Origin: Micromonospora siamensis
Lineage (GTDB): Bacteria > Actinomycetota > Actinomycetes > Mycobacteriales > Micromonosporaceae
DNA length: 64,000 bases
Assembly: GCF_900090305.1 (NCBI RefSeq)
Contig: NZ_LT607751.1
Span: 1 to 64,000 of the forward strand
Reading direction: 5' to 3'
The notes below the pieces were generated by a model. It saw nothing but the letters and a program-made list of their open reading frames with translations. It had not been told where the DNA came from and did not search any database. The position numbers and the translations under genes are program-made. Below, one piece after another: positions 53,685 through 62,094 of this stretch (positions are counted from its first letter, which is position 1; the number at the start of each line of letters is the position of its first letter).

Positions 53685-54263
53685 TCAGCCGATCGCGGCG
53701 TCCACCAGGGCGCGGGCGCTCCGCTTCGCCGCCTCGGCGACGGCCGGGTCGCCGTCGAGCACCCCGGCGGCCAGGCCACCGTCGAGCAGCAGGGTGAGCT
53801 GACGGGCCAGCAGCTCGGGCTCGGCCGCGCCGGCCCGCCGGGCCAGGTCGGTCACCCACGCCCGGACCACGTTCTTGTGCTCGACCGTACGGGCGTGCAC
53901 CTCGCTGCCGGCCGGCGACTCGGCGGCGGTGTTGATGAACGCGCAGCCGTGGTAACCCTCCCGGCGGCAGGCGCCGGCGAGCGCGTCGTACATGCCCAGG
54001 AGCTGGTCGCGGGGTGCTTCACCCGCGGCTCGGGCGGCGGCCCACAGCGCCCCGAACCACGCCTGGTCGACCCTGTCCAGGTACGCCAGCACGAGGTCGT
54101 CCTTGCGCGGGAAGTGCTTGTAGAGCGTGGCCTTGGCCACCCCCGACTCGGCGATCACCGTGTCGACGCCGACGCCCCGGGGCCCGTACGCGTAGAAGAG
54201 CCGGAAGGCGGTCTCCAGGATGCGCTCCCGGGCGGAGCCGGCGGGGGTGCGCGGCGTGGCCAT
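53685..54263 (-). CDS. TetR-family transcriptional regulator
   Basis: The 192-residue regulator has HTH VDTVIAESGVAKATLYKHF and a C-terminal domain with YHGCAFINTAAESP, typical of TetR members that regulate adjacent reductases. The ATG at 54263 lies opposite the reductase gene. Two palindromes in the 165-bp intergenic region are the likely operators, giving control of both divergent genes. Confidence 0.92.
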   Translation of the reverse strand: MATPRTPAGSARERILETAFRLFYAYGPRGVGVDTVIAESGVAKATLYKHFPRKDDLVLAYLDRVDQAWFGALWAAARAAGEAPRDQLLGMYDALAGACRREGYHGCAFINTAAESPAGSEVHARTVEHKNVVRAWVTDLARRAGAAEPELLARQLTLLLDGGLAAGVLDGDPAVAEAAKRSARALVDAAIG

Positions 54264-54294
54264 GGATCCTCCCTCGGTCAGTCCGGCCAAGTAT

Positions 54295-54365
54295 ACAGAC
54301 CGGCCTGTCTTTACTAGTTGTCAAAAACATTCTCCGCACCCTGGCAAGTAGACAGACCTGTCTGT
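54295..54365. promoter_or_regulatory. Twin TetR operator palindromes
   Basis: ACAGACCGGCCTGTCT (54295-54310) and ACAGACCTGTCTGT (54352-54365, with flanking matching bases) share ACAGAC and its complement. They lie between the TetR gene and the divergent reductase gene. The region is markedly AT-rich for this genome, and promoters for both genes probably overlap the sites. Confidence 0.75.
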
Positions 54366-54428
54366 TAGTTTGGCTCCATCGAGCGCTGCCCACCGGGTGT
54401 GGCGCGATCAGCGACAGGATGGAACGAC

Positions 54429-55082
54429 ATGCGCATCGGGGTTCTGGGCACCGGCATGGTGGGCCGGGCGATCGCCGCCCGCGCGGCGGAGCTGGGGCAC
54501 GAGGTCACCGTCGGCACCCGCGACGTGGCGACCACGCGGGCCGGCGACTGGGCCGACTGGGCCGCCGCCCGGCCGGCCGTCACCCTGGCCACCCACGCGG
54601 AGGCCGCCGCCGACGCCGAGCTGGTGGTCAACGCGACCAGCGGCGACGGCTCCCTGCCGGCGCTGGACGCGGCCGGCGAGGAGAACCTGGCCGGCAAGGT
54701 GCTGCTCGACATCGCCAACCCGCTCGACCACAGCAAGGGCTTCCCGCCCACGCTGTCGGTGCTCAACGACGACTCGCTGGGCGAGCGGATCCAGCGGGCG
54801 TTCCCGCGGACCCGGGTGGTGAAGGCGCTCAACACCCTCACCGCCGACCTGATGACCCACCCCAGGCAGCTCGCCGACGGCGGGCACACGGTCTTCGTCT
54901 CCGGCGACGACGCCGACGCCAAGAAGGAGGTCACCGAGCTGCTGACCAGCTTCGGCCACACCGACGTGATCGACCTGGGCGACATCACCACCGCCCGCGG
55001 CACCGAGATGCTGCTGCCGCTCTGGCTGCGCCTCTACGGAAGACTCGGCACCGGGATCTTCAACATCAAGGTCGTCCGCTGA
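54429..55082 (+). CDS. NADP/F420-dependent oxidoreductase-like protein
   Basis: The 217-residue protein starts MRIGVLGTGMVGRAIAARAA with the Rossmann GxGxxG and VTVGTRD, then LVVNATSGDGSL, VVKALNTLTADLM and GDITTARGTEMLLPLWLRL. This layout is that of F420-dependent NADP reductase-like (Fno/ProC-like) enzymes. It is likely induced via the divergent TetR gene. The substrate is unknown. Confidence 0.88.
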   Translation: MRIGVLGTGMVGRAIAARAAELGHEVTVGTRDVATTRAGDWADWAAARPAVTLATHAEAAADAELVVNATSGDGSLPALDAAGEENLAGKVLLDIANPLDHSKGFPPTLSVLNDDSLGERIQRAFPRTRVVKALNTLTADLMTHPRQLADGGHTVFVSGDDADAKKEVTELLTSFGHTDVIDLGDITTARGTEMLLPLWLRLYGRLGTGIFNIKVVR

Positions 55083-55128
55083 CCGTGCCGGCGGTGGCCC
55101 CCGGGCGTTCCGGGTGCCACCGCACGGA

Positions 55129-55812
55129 TCACGGCTCGAACTTGTAGCCCAGGCCGCGCACGGTGACGATGAAGCGGGGCGCGGACGGCTCCGGCTCCAC
55201 CTTCGAACGCAGCCGCTTGACGTGCACGTCCAGCGTCTTGGTGTCGCCGACGTAGTCGGCCCCCCAGACCCGGTCGATCAGCTGCCCCCGGGTGAGCACC
55301 CGCCCGGCGTTGCGCAGCAGCAGCTCCAGCAGCTCGAACTCCTTCAGCGGCAGCTGGACCGGGGCGCCCTCGACGGTCACCACGTGCCGCTCGATGTCCA
55401 TCCGGACCGGGCCGGCGGCCAGCGTGGGCGCGCCCGACTCGGCGGCCTCGGCGGTCTGCCGGCGCAGCACCGCCCGGATCCGTGCCACCAGTTCCCGCGG
55501 CGAGTACGGCTTGGTCACGTAGTCGTCGGCGCCGATCTCCAGCCCGACCACCTTGTCGATCTCGCTGTCCCGGGCGGTGACCATGATGATCGGCACGTGC
55601 GAGCGCTGCCGCAGCTGCCGGCAGACCTCGGTGCCGGACATCTCCGGCAGCATCAGGTCCAGCAGCACGATGTCCGCGCCGGTCCGGTCGAACTCGGTGA
55701 GGGCGTCGGTGCCGGTCGCCGCGACGGAGACCTCGAATCCCTCCTTGCGGAGCATGTACGACAGGGCGTCGGAGAACGACTCCTCGTCCTCGACCACCAG
55801 AACGCGGCTCAA
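55129..55812 (-). CDS. phoP: OmpR-type response regulator, PhoP/RegX3
   Basis: The 227-residue regulator has receiver motifs VLVVEDEESFSDAL and DIVLLDLMLPEMSG (phosphoacceptor Asp), then IGADDYVTKPYSPREL. The winged-helix domain ends KTLDVHVKRLRSKVEPE and VRGLGYKFEP. The in-frame start is a TTG at 55810-55812 behind GGAAAGGAAG; no ATG or GTG in frame is better placed. It lies 16 bp downstream of the sensor kinase gene. With phoU divergent upstream it forms the phosphate-starvation system. Orthology to Streptomyces phoP or mycobacterial regX3 is by synteny. Confidence 0.93.
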   Translation of the reverse strand: MSRVLVVEDEESFSDALSYMLRKEGFEVSVAATGTDALTEFDRTGADIVLLDLMLPEMSGTEVCRQLRQRSHVPIIMVTARDSEIDKVVGLEIGADDYVTKPYSPRELVARIRAVLRRQTAEAAESGAPTLAAGPVRMDIERHVVTVEGAPVQLPLKEFELLELLLRNAGRVLTRGQLIDRVWGADYVGDTKTLDVHVKRLRSKVEPEPSAPRFIVTVRGLGYKFEP

Positions 55813-55828
55813 CGGGACTTCCTTTCCA

Positions 55829-57127
55829 TCACGGTCGGTCCTGCCGGGGCTCGGCCGGGCCGGCCTCGATCCCAGCCGACGCCAGTGTCGCCTCCAGGTC
55901 GTCCGGGGGACTGGCGGGCAGCCGGAGGGTGAACGTCGACCCACCACCAAGAGTGCTCGACACGTCGACCCGACCGCCATGGTTGCTCGCGATGTGCTTC
56001 ACGATGGCCAGGCCGAGCCCGGTGCCCCCGGTCGACCGGGACCGGGCCTGGTCGGCCCGGTAGAACCGCTCGAAGATCCGGTCGACCTCGTTCGGGGCGA
56101 TCCCGATCCCCTGGTCGGCGACGGAGATCTCGACGTGGTCGTCGGTGGGCCGGGTGGTGATCCGGACGGTGGTGTCCTCGCCTGAGTAGTTGATGGCGTT
56201 CTCCACCAGGTTCGCCACCGCCGTGGCGAGCTGGCTGTCGCTGCCGTACACGGTGAGGCCCTTGTCGCCCTCGACGGCGAGCTGCACGCGGCGGGCGGTG
56301 GCCGCGGTCCGGGTCCGGTCGATCACCTCGGCGACCACCCAGTCGACCGCGACGGGCTCCGGCGGAGGCTGCTCCTCGGCGCCCTGCAACCGGGTCAGCT
56401 CCAGCAGCTCCTGCACCAGCCGGCCCAGCCGGGTCGACTCGTGCTGGATCCGCTCGGCGAAGCGGCGGGCGGCCACCAGGTCCTCGGGCAGGTCGGTGGG
56501 CGCCCCGCCGGGCGGCTCGGTGGCGTCCAGCAGCGCCTCGGCGAGCAGCTGCAATGCGCCGATCGGCGTCTTCAGCTCGTGGCTGACGTTCGCCACGAAG
56601 TCCCGGCGGACCCGGGCCAGCCGGTGCGACTCGGTCACGTCGGCCGCCTCGACGGCGATGTAGCCGCCGCCGATCCCCATCGCCCGCAGGTGCACGCCGA
56701 GCGGGTTCACCCCGGCGCTGTCGCGGCCCCGTGGCAGGTCCAGCTCGATCTCGCGCCGCACGCCGGTGCGGCGCACCTGCCCGGCGAGGGTACGGATCAA
56801 CGGGTGGGCGGCGATGGATCCGGGAGCGGCGCCGGTGCGCAGCAGCCCCATCGCCCGGGCGGCCGGGTTGACCAGCACCGGCGCGTCGTCCGGGCCGAGC
56901 ACCACCACGCCGGCGCGCAGCGAGTCGATCGTCTTGCGGCCGACTCCGGAGAGCCCGGCCTGCGGGTCGTCGGCGATGGTGGCCCTCCCTGACTCCAACC
57001 GGGAGGCACCGCCTCCCGTGGACGCCCTCCGGCGCCACCACGTGCCCACGGGTCGGGCCAGCAGGCCCCCGACGACCAGGCCGGTCACCAGGGCAACCGC
57101 CACCACGACCGCCACCGCCCATTCCAC
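55829..57127 (-). CDS. phoR: Phosphate sensor histidine kinase, PhoR/SenX3
   Basis: The 432-residue kinase has one clear N-terminal transmembrane segment (AVAVVVAVALVTGLVVGGLL) and a PAS-like region around residues 70-170. The HisKA box is RDFVANVSHELKTPIGAL, the N-box NLVENAINYSG, and the G boxes DQGIGIAPNEVDRIFERFY and GGTGLGLAIVKHI. The C-terminal tail is acidic/proline-rich. A PHO box lies in its upstream region, so phosphorylated PhoP probably autoactivates the operon. Confidence 0.94.
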   Translation of the reverse strand: MEWAVAVVVAVALVTGLVVGGLLARPVGTWWRRRASTGGGASRLESGRATIADDPQAGLSGVGRKTIDSLRAGVVVLGPDDAPVLVNPAARAMGLLRTGAAPGSIAAHPLIRTLAGQVRRTGVRREIELDLPRGRDSAGVNPLGVHLRAMGIGGGYIAVEAADVTESHRLARVRRDFVANVSHELKTPIGALQLLAEALLDATEPPGGAPTDLPEDLVAARRFAERIQHESTRLGRLVQELLELTRLQGAEEQPPPEPVAVDWVVAEVIDRTRTAATARRVQLAVEGDKGLTVYGSDSQLATAVANLVENAINYSGEDTTVRITTRPTDDHVEISVADQGIGIAPNEVDRIFERFYRADQARSRSTGGTGLGLAIVKHIASNHGGRVDVSSTLGGGSTFTLRLPASPPDDLEATLASAGIEAGPAEPRQDRP

Positions 57128-57199
57128 CCGGCGATCGTAGGGTCATCGTTAACCTGGGGATCGCCCAGAACGGGACGAACCACTCTCACTTCCGGGAAA

Positions 57200-57242
57200 G
57201 TTCACCTCCGGGTCCCGCGTCGTTCACCGGCGTTCACCTTCG
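57200..57242. promoter_or_regulatory. PHO box (PhoP-binding direct repeats) between phoR and phoU
   Basis: Four direct-repeat units of 10-11 nt follow one another: GTTCACCTCCG (57200), GGTCCCGCGTC (57211), GTTCACCGGC (57222) and GTTCACCTTCG (57232). Three have the GTTCACC core of the Streptomyces PHO box. It lies in the divergent phoRP/phoU region and should control both directions. Confidence 0.87.
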
Positions 57243-57343
57243 GTCCGCTCCCCCGGCCTACCGTTGGGCCGCACCTGCTCAACCCCCGTGCGCCGGGACC
57301 CGCACCCGTCGGGCCGGCAGCCACCGACGTACAGGACGTGATG

Positions 57344-57985
57344 ATGCGCGACGAGTTCCGAGCCGACCTCCAGATCGTCAGCCAGCTGCTGGTCGACATG
57401 GCCGAGGGGGTGCGCACCGCCATGGGGCACGCCACCCGGGCCCTGCTCACCGCCGACCGGCAGGCGGCCGAGACGGTGATCGCGCAGGACGCCGAGATCG
57501 ACGGGCTCTACCGGCACGTCGAGGAGCGGGTCTGCGACCTGCTGGCCCGGCAGGCCCCGGTCGCCTCCGACCTGCGCGCCATGATCACCGCGCTGCACGT
57601 CGCCGCCGACATCGAGCGGATGGGCGACCTGGCCGAGCACGTCGCCAAGACGGCGCTGCGCCGCCACCCGTCCCCGGCGGTTCCGGCCGAGCTGCGCAGC
57701 GTCTTCACCGACATGGCCGGGATCGCCGACCGGATGGCCGAGAAGATCGGCAAGGTGCTGGCCAAGCCCGACGCCGACCTCGCCGCCGAGCTGGACCACG
57801 ACGACGACGCCATGGACGACCTGCACAAGAGCCTCTTCGGGGTGCTGCTCAGCGACGACTGGCCGTACGGGGTGGAGACGGCGATCGACGCCACCCTGCT
57901 GGGGCGCTTCTACGAGCGCTTCGCCGACCACGCGGTCAACGCCGGCGAGCACGTCGTATACCTGATCACCGGCCAGGCCGCCTGA
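57344..57985 (+). CDS. phoU: Phosphate transport regulator PhoU
   Basis: The 213-residue protein has two PhoU helical repeats with the acidic metal-binding signatures DAEIDGLYRHVEERVCDLL and HVAADIERMGDLAEHVAKT in the first, and YERFADHAVNAGEHVVYL in the second. It dampens PhoR signalling when phosphate is sufficient. ATG 57344 is chosen because AGGA lies seven bases upstream; ATG 57341 and GTG 57338 are in frame. Divergent from phoRP, as in Streptomyces. Confidence 0.95.
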   Translation: MRDEFRADLQIVSQLLVDMAEGVRTAMGHATRALLTADRQAAETVIAQDAEIDGLYRHVEERVCDLLARQAPVASDLRAMITALHVAADIERMGDLAEHVAKTALRRHPSPAVPAELRSVFTDMAGIADRMAEKIGKVLAKPDADLAAELDHDDDAMDDLHKSLFGVLLSDDWPYGVETAIDATLLGRFYERFADHAVNAGEHVVYLITGQAA

Positions 57986-57994
57986 GCCGACGAA

Positions 57995-58025
57995 GGGGCC
58001 CCTCGTCCACGCGACGAGGGGCCCC
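57995..58025. terminator. Bidirectional terminator between phoU and gpmA
   Basis: GGGGCCCCTCGTC and GACGAGGGGCCCC form a perfect 13-bp stem with a five-base loop between two convergent genes. Confidence 0.85.
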
Positions 58026-58039
58026 ATCCCGGCTTCGGG

Positions 58040-58807
58040 TCAGCGGCCCTGGTTGGCCACCGCGGCGGCGGCCGCCTTGGCGGCCTCCGGGTCCAGGTAG
58101 GTCCCGCCGAGGACCTGCGGCCGCAGGTGCGGGTCCAGGTCGTAGCGCAGCGGGATCCCGGTCGGGATGTTCAGCTTGGCGATCGCCTCGTCGGAGATCT
58201 GGTCGAGGTGCTTGACCAGGGCGCGCAGCGAGTTGCCGTGCGCGGCCACCAGCACCGTCCGGCCGGCCAGGATGTCCGGCACGATCGAGTCGTACCAGTA
58301 GGGCAGCATCCGCTCGACGACGTCCTTGAGGCACTCGGTACGCGGCATCAGCTCGGTCGGCAGCAGCGCGTACCGGGGGTCGCCGACCTGGGAGAACTCG
58401 TCGTCGTCGGCGATCGGCGGCGGCGGCGTGTCGTACGACCGGCGCCAGAGCATGAACTGCTCCTCGCCGTACTCGTCGAGGGTCTGCTTCTTGTTCTTGC
58501 CCTGGAGGGCGCCGTAGTGCCGCTCGTTGAGCCGCCACGACCGGCGCACCGCGATCCAGTGCCGGTCGGCGGCGTTGAGCGCCAGTTCGGCGGTGCGGAT
58601 CGCCCGGCGCATCACGCTGGTGTGCACGACGTCCGGCAGCAGGCCGTGCTCGCGGAGCAGCTCGCCGCCGCGCCGGGCCTCCGCCTCCCCCTTGGCGGTC
58701 AGGTCGACGTCGACCCAGCCGGTGAAGAGGTTCTTCGCGTTCCAGTCGCTCTCGCCGTGCCGCAGCAGGACCAGCGTCCCGATGGTGGGCCCTTCGCTCG
58801 CAGTCAT
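58040..58807 (-). CDS. gpmA: 2,3-bisphosphoglycerate-dependent phosphoglycerate mutase
   Basis: The 255-residue glycolytic enzyme shows [18 protein letters not shown] with the phosphohistidine, [28 protein letters not shown] and [17 protein letters not shown] with the second catalytic histidine. It interconverts 3- and 2-phosphoglycerate. The conserved neighbour order gpm - senX3/regX3 is retained except that phoU intervenes. Confidence 0.96.
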   Translation of the reverse strand: MTASEGPTIGTLVLLRHGESDWNAKNLFTGWVDVDLTAKGEAEARRGGELLREHGLLPDVVHTSVMRRAIRTAELALNAADRHWIAVRRSWRLNERHYGALQGKNKKQTLDEYGEEQFMLWRRSYDTPPPPIADDDEFSQVGDPRYALLPTELMPRTECLKDVVERMLPYWYDSIVPDILAGRTVLVAAHGNSLRALVKHLDQISDEAIAKLNIPTGIPLRYDLDPHLRPQVLGGTYLDPEAAKAAAAAVANQGR

Positions 58808-58958
58808 ACGGATCATCCTGCCGCACGCGGCCTGCGGACACGCGGGCAGTGGTCGTGACGACCACCACGTGGAAAACCCCATGACCGGCCGGCGGCCCCG
58901 GCACTAAGTTGTAAGGCGCTCGAACCTGAGCGGTCATTACGGGGAGCGGGGGCACGGC

Positions 58959-60287
58959 GTGCGGACGATGCGGGGATGGTTCCGGGACACCACGGGCGGA
59001 CTGCCGAGGACCTTCTGGTACCTGTGGACCGGCACCCTGATCAACCGGCTCGGCTCGTTCGTCCTGGTCTTCCTGGCCATCTACCTCACCCAGGCGCGGC
59101 ACTTCTCCGCCGCCCAGGCCGGCCTGGTGATCGGACTGTGGGGCGTCGGCGGGGCGGTCGGCACCACCCTCGGCGGCACCCTCACCGACCGCTGGGGGCG
59201 GCGGCCCACCCTGCTCACCGCCCACCTCGGCGCGGCCACCATGATGCTGGCCCTCGGCCTGGCCCGACCGCTCTGGGCGGTCGCCGTGGGCGCGCTGCTG
59301 CTCGGCATGTTCGCCGAGGCGGCCCGCCCGGCGTTCGGCGCGATGATGATCGACGTGGTGCCGGAGAAGGACCGGCTGCGCGCCTTCTCGCTCAACTACT
59401 GGGCGATCAACCTCGGGTTCGCCTGCGCGGCTGTCCTCGCCGGGCTCGCCGCCGAGGCCGGCTACCTGCTGCTCTTCGTGGTCGACGCGGCCACCACCCT
59501 GGTCACCGCTCTGATCATCTTCTTCCGGGTGGGCGAGACCCGGACCATCCGGGTCGGCACCCCCGCCGCCGCCCCGGTCCGCGGAGGCGCGCTGCGCGTG
59601 ATCGCCACCGACCGGGTCTTCCTCGGCTTCGTGGCGCTCAACCTCTTCGGCGCGCTGGTCTTCCTCCAGCACATCTCGATGCTGCCGATCGCGATGAGCG
59701 ACGCCGGCCTCTCCCCGGCGACGTACGGCTCGGTGATCGCCCTCAACGGCCTGCTGATCGTGGCCGGGCAGCTCTTCGTGCCCCGGCTGATCCGCGGCCG
59801 CAGCCGCTCCCACGTGCTCGCCCTGGCGGCCGTGGTGATGGGCGTCGGCTTCGGGCTGACCGCGCTCGCGGACAGCGTCTGGTTCTACGGCCTGACCGTG
59901 CTGATCTGGACCCTCGGCGAGATGCTCAACTCGCCCTCCAACGCCACGCTGATCGCCGAACTCTCCCCCGCCGAGCTGCGCGGCCGCTACCAGGGCGCCT
60001 TCTCCCTCTCCTGGCAGGTGGCCGGGGCCGCCGCCCCGGTCCTCGGCGGCCTGGTCCGCGAGCAGGCCGGCGACCGCGCGCTCTGGCTGAGCTGCCTGGT
60101 GATCGGCCTGCTGATGGCGGCCGGCCACCTGATCTCCGGCCCGGCCCGGGAGCGCCGGGCCGCCCAGCTCCGCACCCCCGCCGCGCCGGTCGAGCCGGTC
60201 ACCGCCCGCCGGGCGCCGGTCCCGGAGGTGGCCGAGGCCGCCGCCATCGCACCCGCCGAGCCCATCCCGGCCGGCACCACCACCTGA
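58959..60287 (+). CDS. MFS transporter
   Basis: The 442-residue protein has about twelve hydrophobic segments and the MFS motif GGTLTDRWGRRP between helices 2 and 3. Helix regions include LGSFVLVFLAIYLTQ and LSCLVIGLLMAAGHLI. The C-terminal ~60 residues are a Pro/Ala-rich cytoplasmic tail. The GTG start has GGGGAG upstream at 58941. DHA1-type drug efflux is possible, but the substrate is not identifiable. Confidence 0.9.
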   Translation: MRTMRGWFRDTTGGLPRTFWYLWTGTLINRLGSFVLVFLAIYLTQARHFSAAQAGLVIGLWGVGGAVGTTLGGTLTDRWGRRPTLLTAHLGAATMMLALGLARPLWAVAVGALLLGMFAEAARPAFGAMMIDVVPEKDRLRAFSLNYWAINLGFACAAVLAGLAAEAGYLLLFVVDAATTLVTALIIFFRVGETRTIRVGTPAAAPVRGGALRVIATDRVFLGFVALNLFGALVFLQHISMLPIAMSDAGLSPATYGSVIALNGLLIVAGQLFVPRLIRGRSRSHVLALAAVVMGVGFGLTALADSVWFYGLTVLIWTLGEMLNSPSNATLIAELSPAELRGRYQGAFSLSWQVAGAAAPVLGGLVREQAGDRALWLSCLVIGLLMAAGHLISGPARERRAAQLRTPAAPVEPVTARRAPVPEVAEAAAIAPAEPIPAGTTT

Positions 60288-60349
60288 GTACGCCCACCCG
60301 CCCTGGGAACGGCGGGCGTCCGCCCTCCGGGCCGCGCAGTGCCAGCCGC

Positions 60350-60426
60350 CAAGATCACGCTGTATCCAGGATGTAGTGCCTGCTCTCGTCCATGAGGCCA
60401 CTACATCCTGGATCGAGCACGATCAT
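60350..60426. repeat. REP-like palindromic element
   Basis: ATCCAGGATGTAGTG (60364-60378) is perfectly complementary to CACTACATCCTGGAT (60399-60413). Outer flanks AAGATCACG and CACGATCAT extend the pairing imperfectly. This kind of intergenic palindrome is repeated in Micromonospora genomes as far as I recall; only one copy is in this window. Confidence 0.65.
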
Positions 60427-60512
60427 GGTGGCGTCAGCACGGTGGGGCGGTGGTGGTTCGGGGTGGGCGCGCTGAGGGCGGAAGAAGCCGGCGGAACCCG
60501 CCGGAACGGGCC

Positions 60513-60548
60513 GAGCGCCCACCTCGACCCCCGTCGTGGTGGGCGCTC
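60513..60548. terminator. Strong stem-loop in the convergent gap
   Basis: GAGCGCCCACC (60513-60523) pairs perfectly with GGTGGGCGCTC (60538-60548). A GCCGGCGG/CCGCCGG stem lies just before it. It is probably a terminator for one or both flanking genes. Confidence 0.6.
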
Positions 60549-60875
60549 GCCCGAACACCCGGCGGCGGCGGGCGACACTCACCCCCGTAAGCGTCGCCCG
60601 CTCGCGCCGCCGGTACCACGGGTGGCACCGTCCCCCAACGGTGTGCTCCACCCGTTCCTTGCGCCTCGCCTGGTGCACGGATCTGATCGATCCGCCGCTC
60701 CCCCGAACGTTTCCAAGCGTGGCGCGGTGCAATAAAGTTAGTTCGCCCCGGATTCCGGATTCAACCTGGATCGCTGTCTCGCCGGTCACAACACCGGCGT
60801 CCGGATCGCGCTCCCGTCATCTCGGGGTCCTCGTCGGGCAACACGCGTCTACCCGTCGGGCATTCCCGCAAACAC

Positions 60876-62021
60876 TCAGGCGTCGGCCCGATCGGGTGAC
60901 TCCGTACGGAAGAAGTTGCTCTGCCGGCCGTCCCGCAGCTGCTCCTGGTAGATCAGGTTCAGCCGGCGCGCGTCGAACGTCCGGAACCAGTCGTCCCAGC
61001 TGATCTCCCGGATCCGGCCGCTCTCCCGGTAGCCCGGGATGTTGAAGGTCAGCACGCCCGGCCGACCCTCGCGTTCGGTGCCCGCGATGGTCGCCGGCCT
61101 GGCGTTGCGGGCCCGCGCCCAGCGCTGGATCACCTCGTGGTTCGCCGTCACCAGGCTCCGGCCCGGCCGCTCCGGCCGGTCCGCGACCGAGGTGATCTGC
61201 TGCGAGGAGCGCACCGACCGGGCCGTCGCCGAGCCGGTCCGGACGGCGGCGCGGGCCGGCCCAGCCGTACCCCCGGCCGCCCGCTTCGCCGGCGCCGTCC
61301 TGGCCCGCGACGGCGCGGCCTTCGCGCGGGACGGCGCGGCCTTCGCGCGCGACGGCGCGGCCTTCGCGCGCGACGGCGCGGCCTTCGCGCGCGACGGCGC
61401 GGCCTTCGCGCGCGACGGCGCGGCCTTCGCGCGCGACGGCGCGGCCTTCGCGCGCGACGGCGCGGCCTTCGCGCGCGACGGCGCGGCCTTCGCGCGCGAC
61501 GGCGCGGCCTTCGCGCGCGACGGCGCGGCCTTCGCCGAGGCCCTCGCCGGCGCCGCCTTCGCCTTGGCCGGCGCCGCCTTCGACCGGGATGGGGCGGGCC
61601 TGGTCCGCGCCGCCGGAGCGGCCTTCGCCCGCGCGGGCGACGCCTTCGCCCGGCTGGTCGTCGCCCGGGCCCGGGTGGCGGCCGGCGCCGCCTTCTTCCG
61701 CGCCGCGGTCGTACGCTTCGCCGCGCCCGTCGTCTTCCTGGCTCCCGGCGCACGTCCCGCCGGGCCGGTGGCCTTGCGCGCCGCCCCGCCCTGGCGTCCC
61801 TCCGAACGCAGCGTCCGCGCCAGCGTCTTCACCAGCTCGGGCTTGCGCAGCGCCGAGATGCCGGGGACCCCCCGGCGACGCAGCTGCCCGCGGATGTCGT
61901 CCACCCGCATCCGGGAGATCTCCGACTCGGAGACGCCCGGAGTGTTCGGGGTCTGGTTGCCCGCCTGCCGCCTGGTGCTGGTCGCAGTCCCGCCGCGACC
62001 TGAGCTGTTCCGCTGAGCCAT
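60876..62021 (-). CDS. Histone H1-like repeat protein with Rho_N/SAP-like N-terminus
   Basis: The 381-residue protein has three parts. The N-terminus carries a Rho_N/SAP-type helix-extension-helix (MRVDDIRGQLRRRGVPGI, KPELVKTLARTL). The middle (about residues 90-265) is Lys/Arg/Ala/Pro-rich and includes a run of heptads of the form SRAKAAP, encoded by 11 near-identical 21-bp units. The C-terminal ~90 residues (VIQRWARARNARPATIAGTE, EISWDDWFRTFDARRLNLIY, SNFFRTES) resemble a small stand-alone proteobacterial domain often mis-labelled as glucan-branching enzyme. The basic repeats suggest nucleoid association. The ATG at 62021 was chosen because MAQRNSS precedes the first domain. Confidence 0.82.
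   Translation of the reverse strand: MAQRNSSGRGGTATSTRRQAGNQTPNTPGVSESEISRMRVDDIRGQLRRRGVPGISALRKPELVKTLARTLRSEGRQGGAARKATGPAGRAPGARKTTGAAKRTTAARKKAAPAATRARATTSRAKASPARAKAAPAARTRPAPSRSKAAPAKAKAAPARASAKAAPSRAKAAPSRAKAAPSRAKAAPSRAKAAPSRAKAAPSRAKAAPSRAKAAPSRAKAAPSRAKAAPSRAKAAPSRARTAPAKRAAGGTAGPARAAVRTGSATARSVRSSQQITSVADRPERPGRSLVTANHEVIQRWARARNARPATIAGTEREGRPGVLTFNIPGYRESGRIREISWDDWFRTFDARRLNLIYQEQLRDGRQSNFFRTESPDRADA
61309..61539. repeat. Eleven tandem 21-bp repeats inside the histone-like gene
   Basis: The unit GACGGCGCGGCCTTCGCGCG(C) is repeated 11 times with only one or two base changes (GGG for GCG in one unit). It encodes SRAKAAP on the minus strand. The near-identity implies recent slippage expansion, so copy number is likely variable between strains. 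Confidence 0.9.
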
Positions 62022-62094
62022 GTCACGCTCCTCGACAGTCCGTCCTCGGCGCGCGATCGGTCCCACTGCCGCACCGCGCGGTGCGGCATACCCG

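Larger units (their letters stand above)
60288..60875. other. Convergent intergenic region with palindromic elements
   Basis: This is 588 bp between the converging MFS and histone-like genes. It contains a REP-like palindrome (60350-60426) and two terminator-type stems (60488-60505 and 60513-60548). The rest shows no gene that I can support; a few open frames look compositional. Confidence 0.55.

Noticed and set aside
60376..60735. Open frame in the convergent gap downstream of the MFS gene
   Set aside because: No Shine-Dalgarno, no domain, and it overlaps palindromes and terminator-like stems.
61309..61539. Possible CRISPR array
   Set aside because: The 21-bp units are contiguous with no spacers and lie in frame inside a basic repeat protein.
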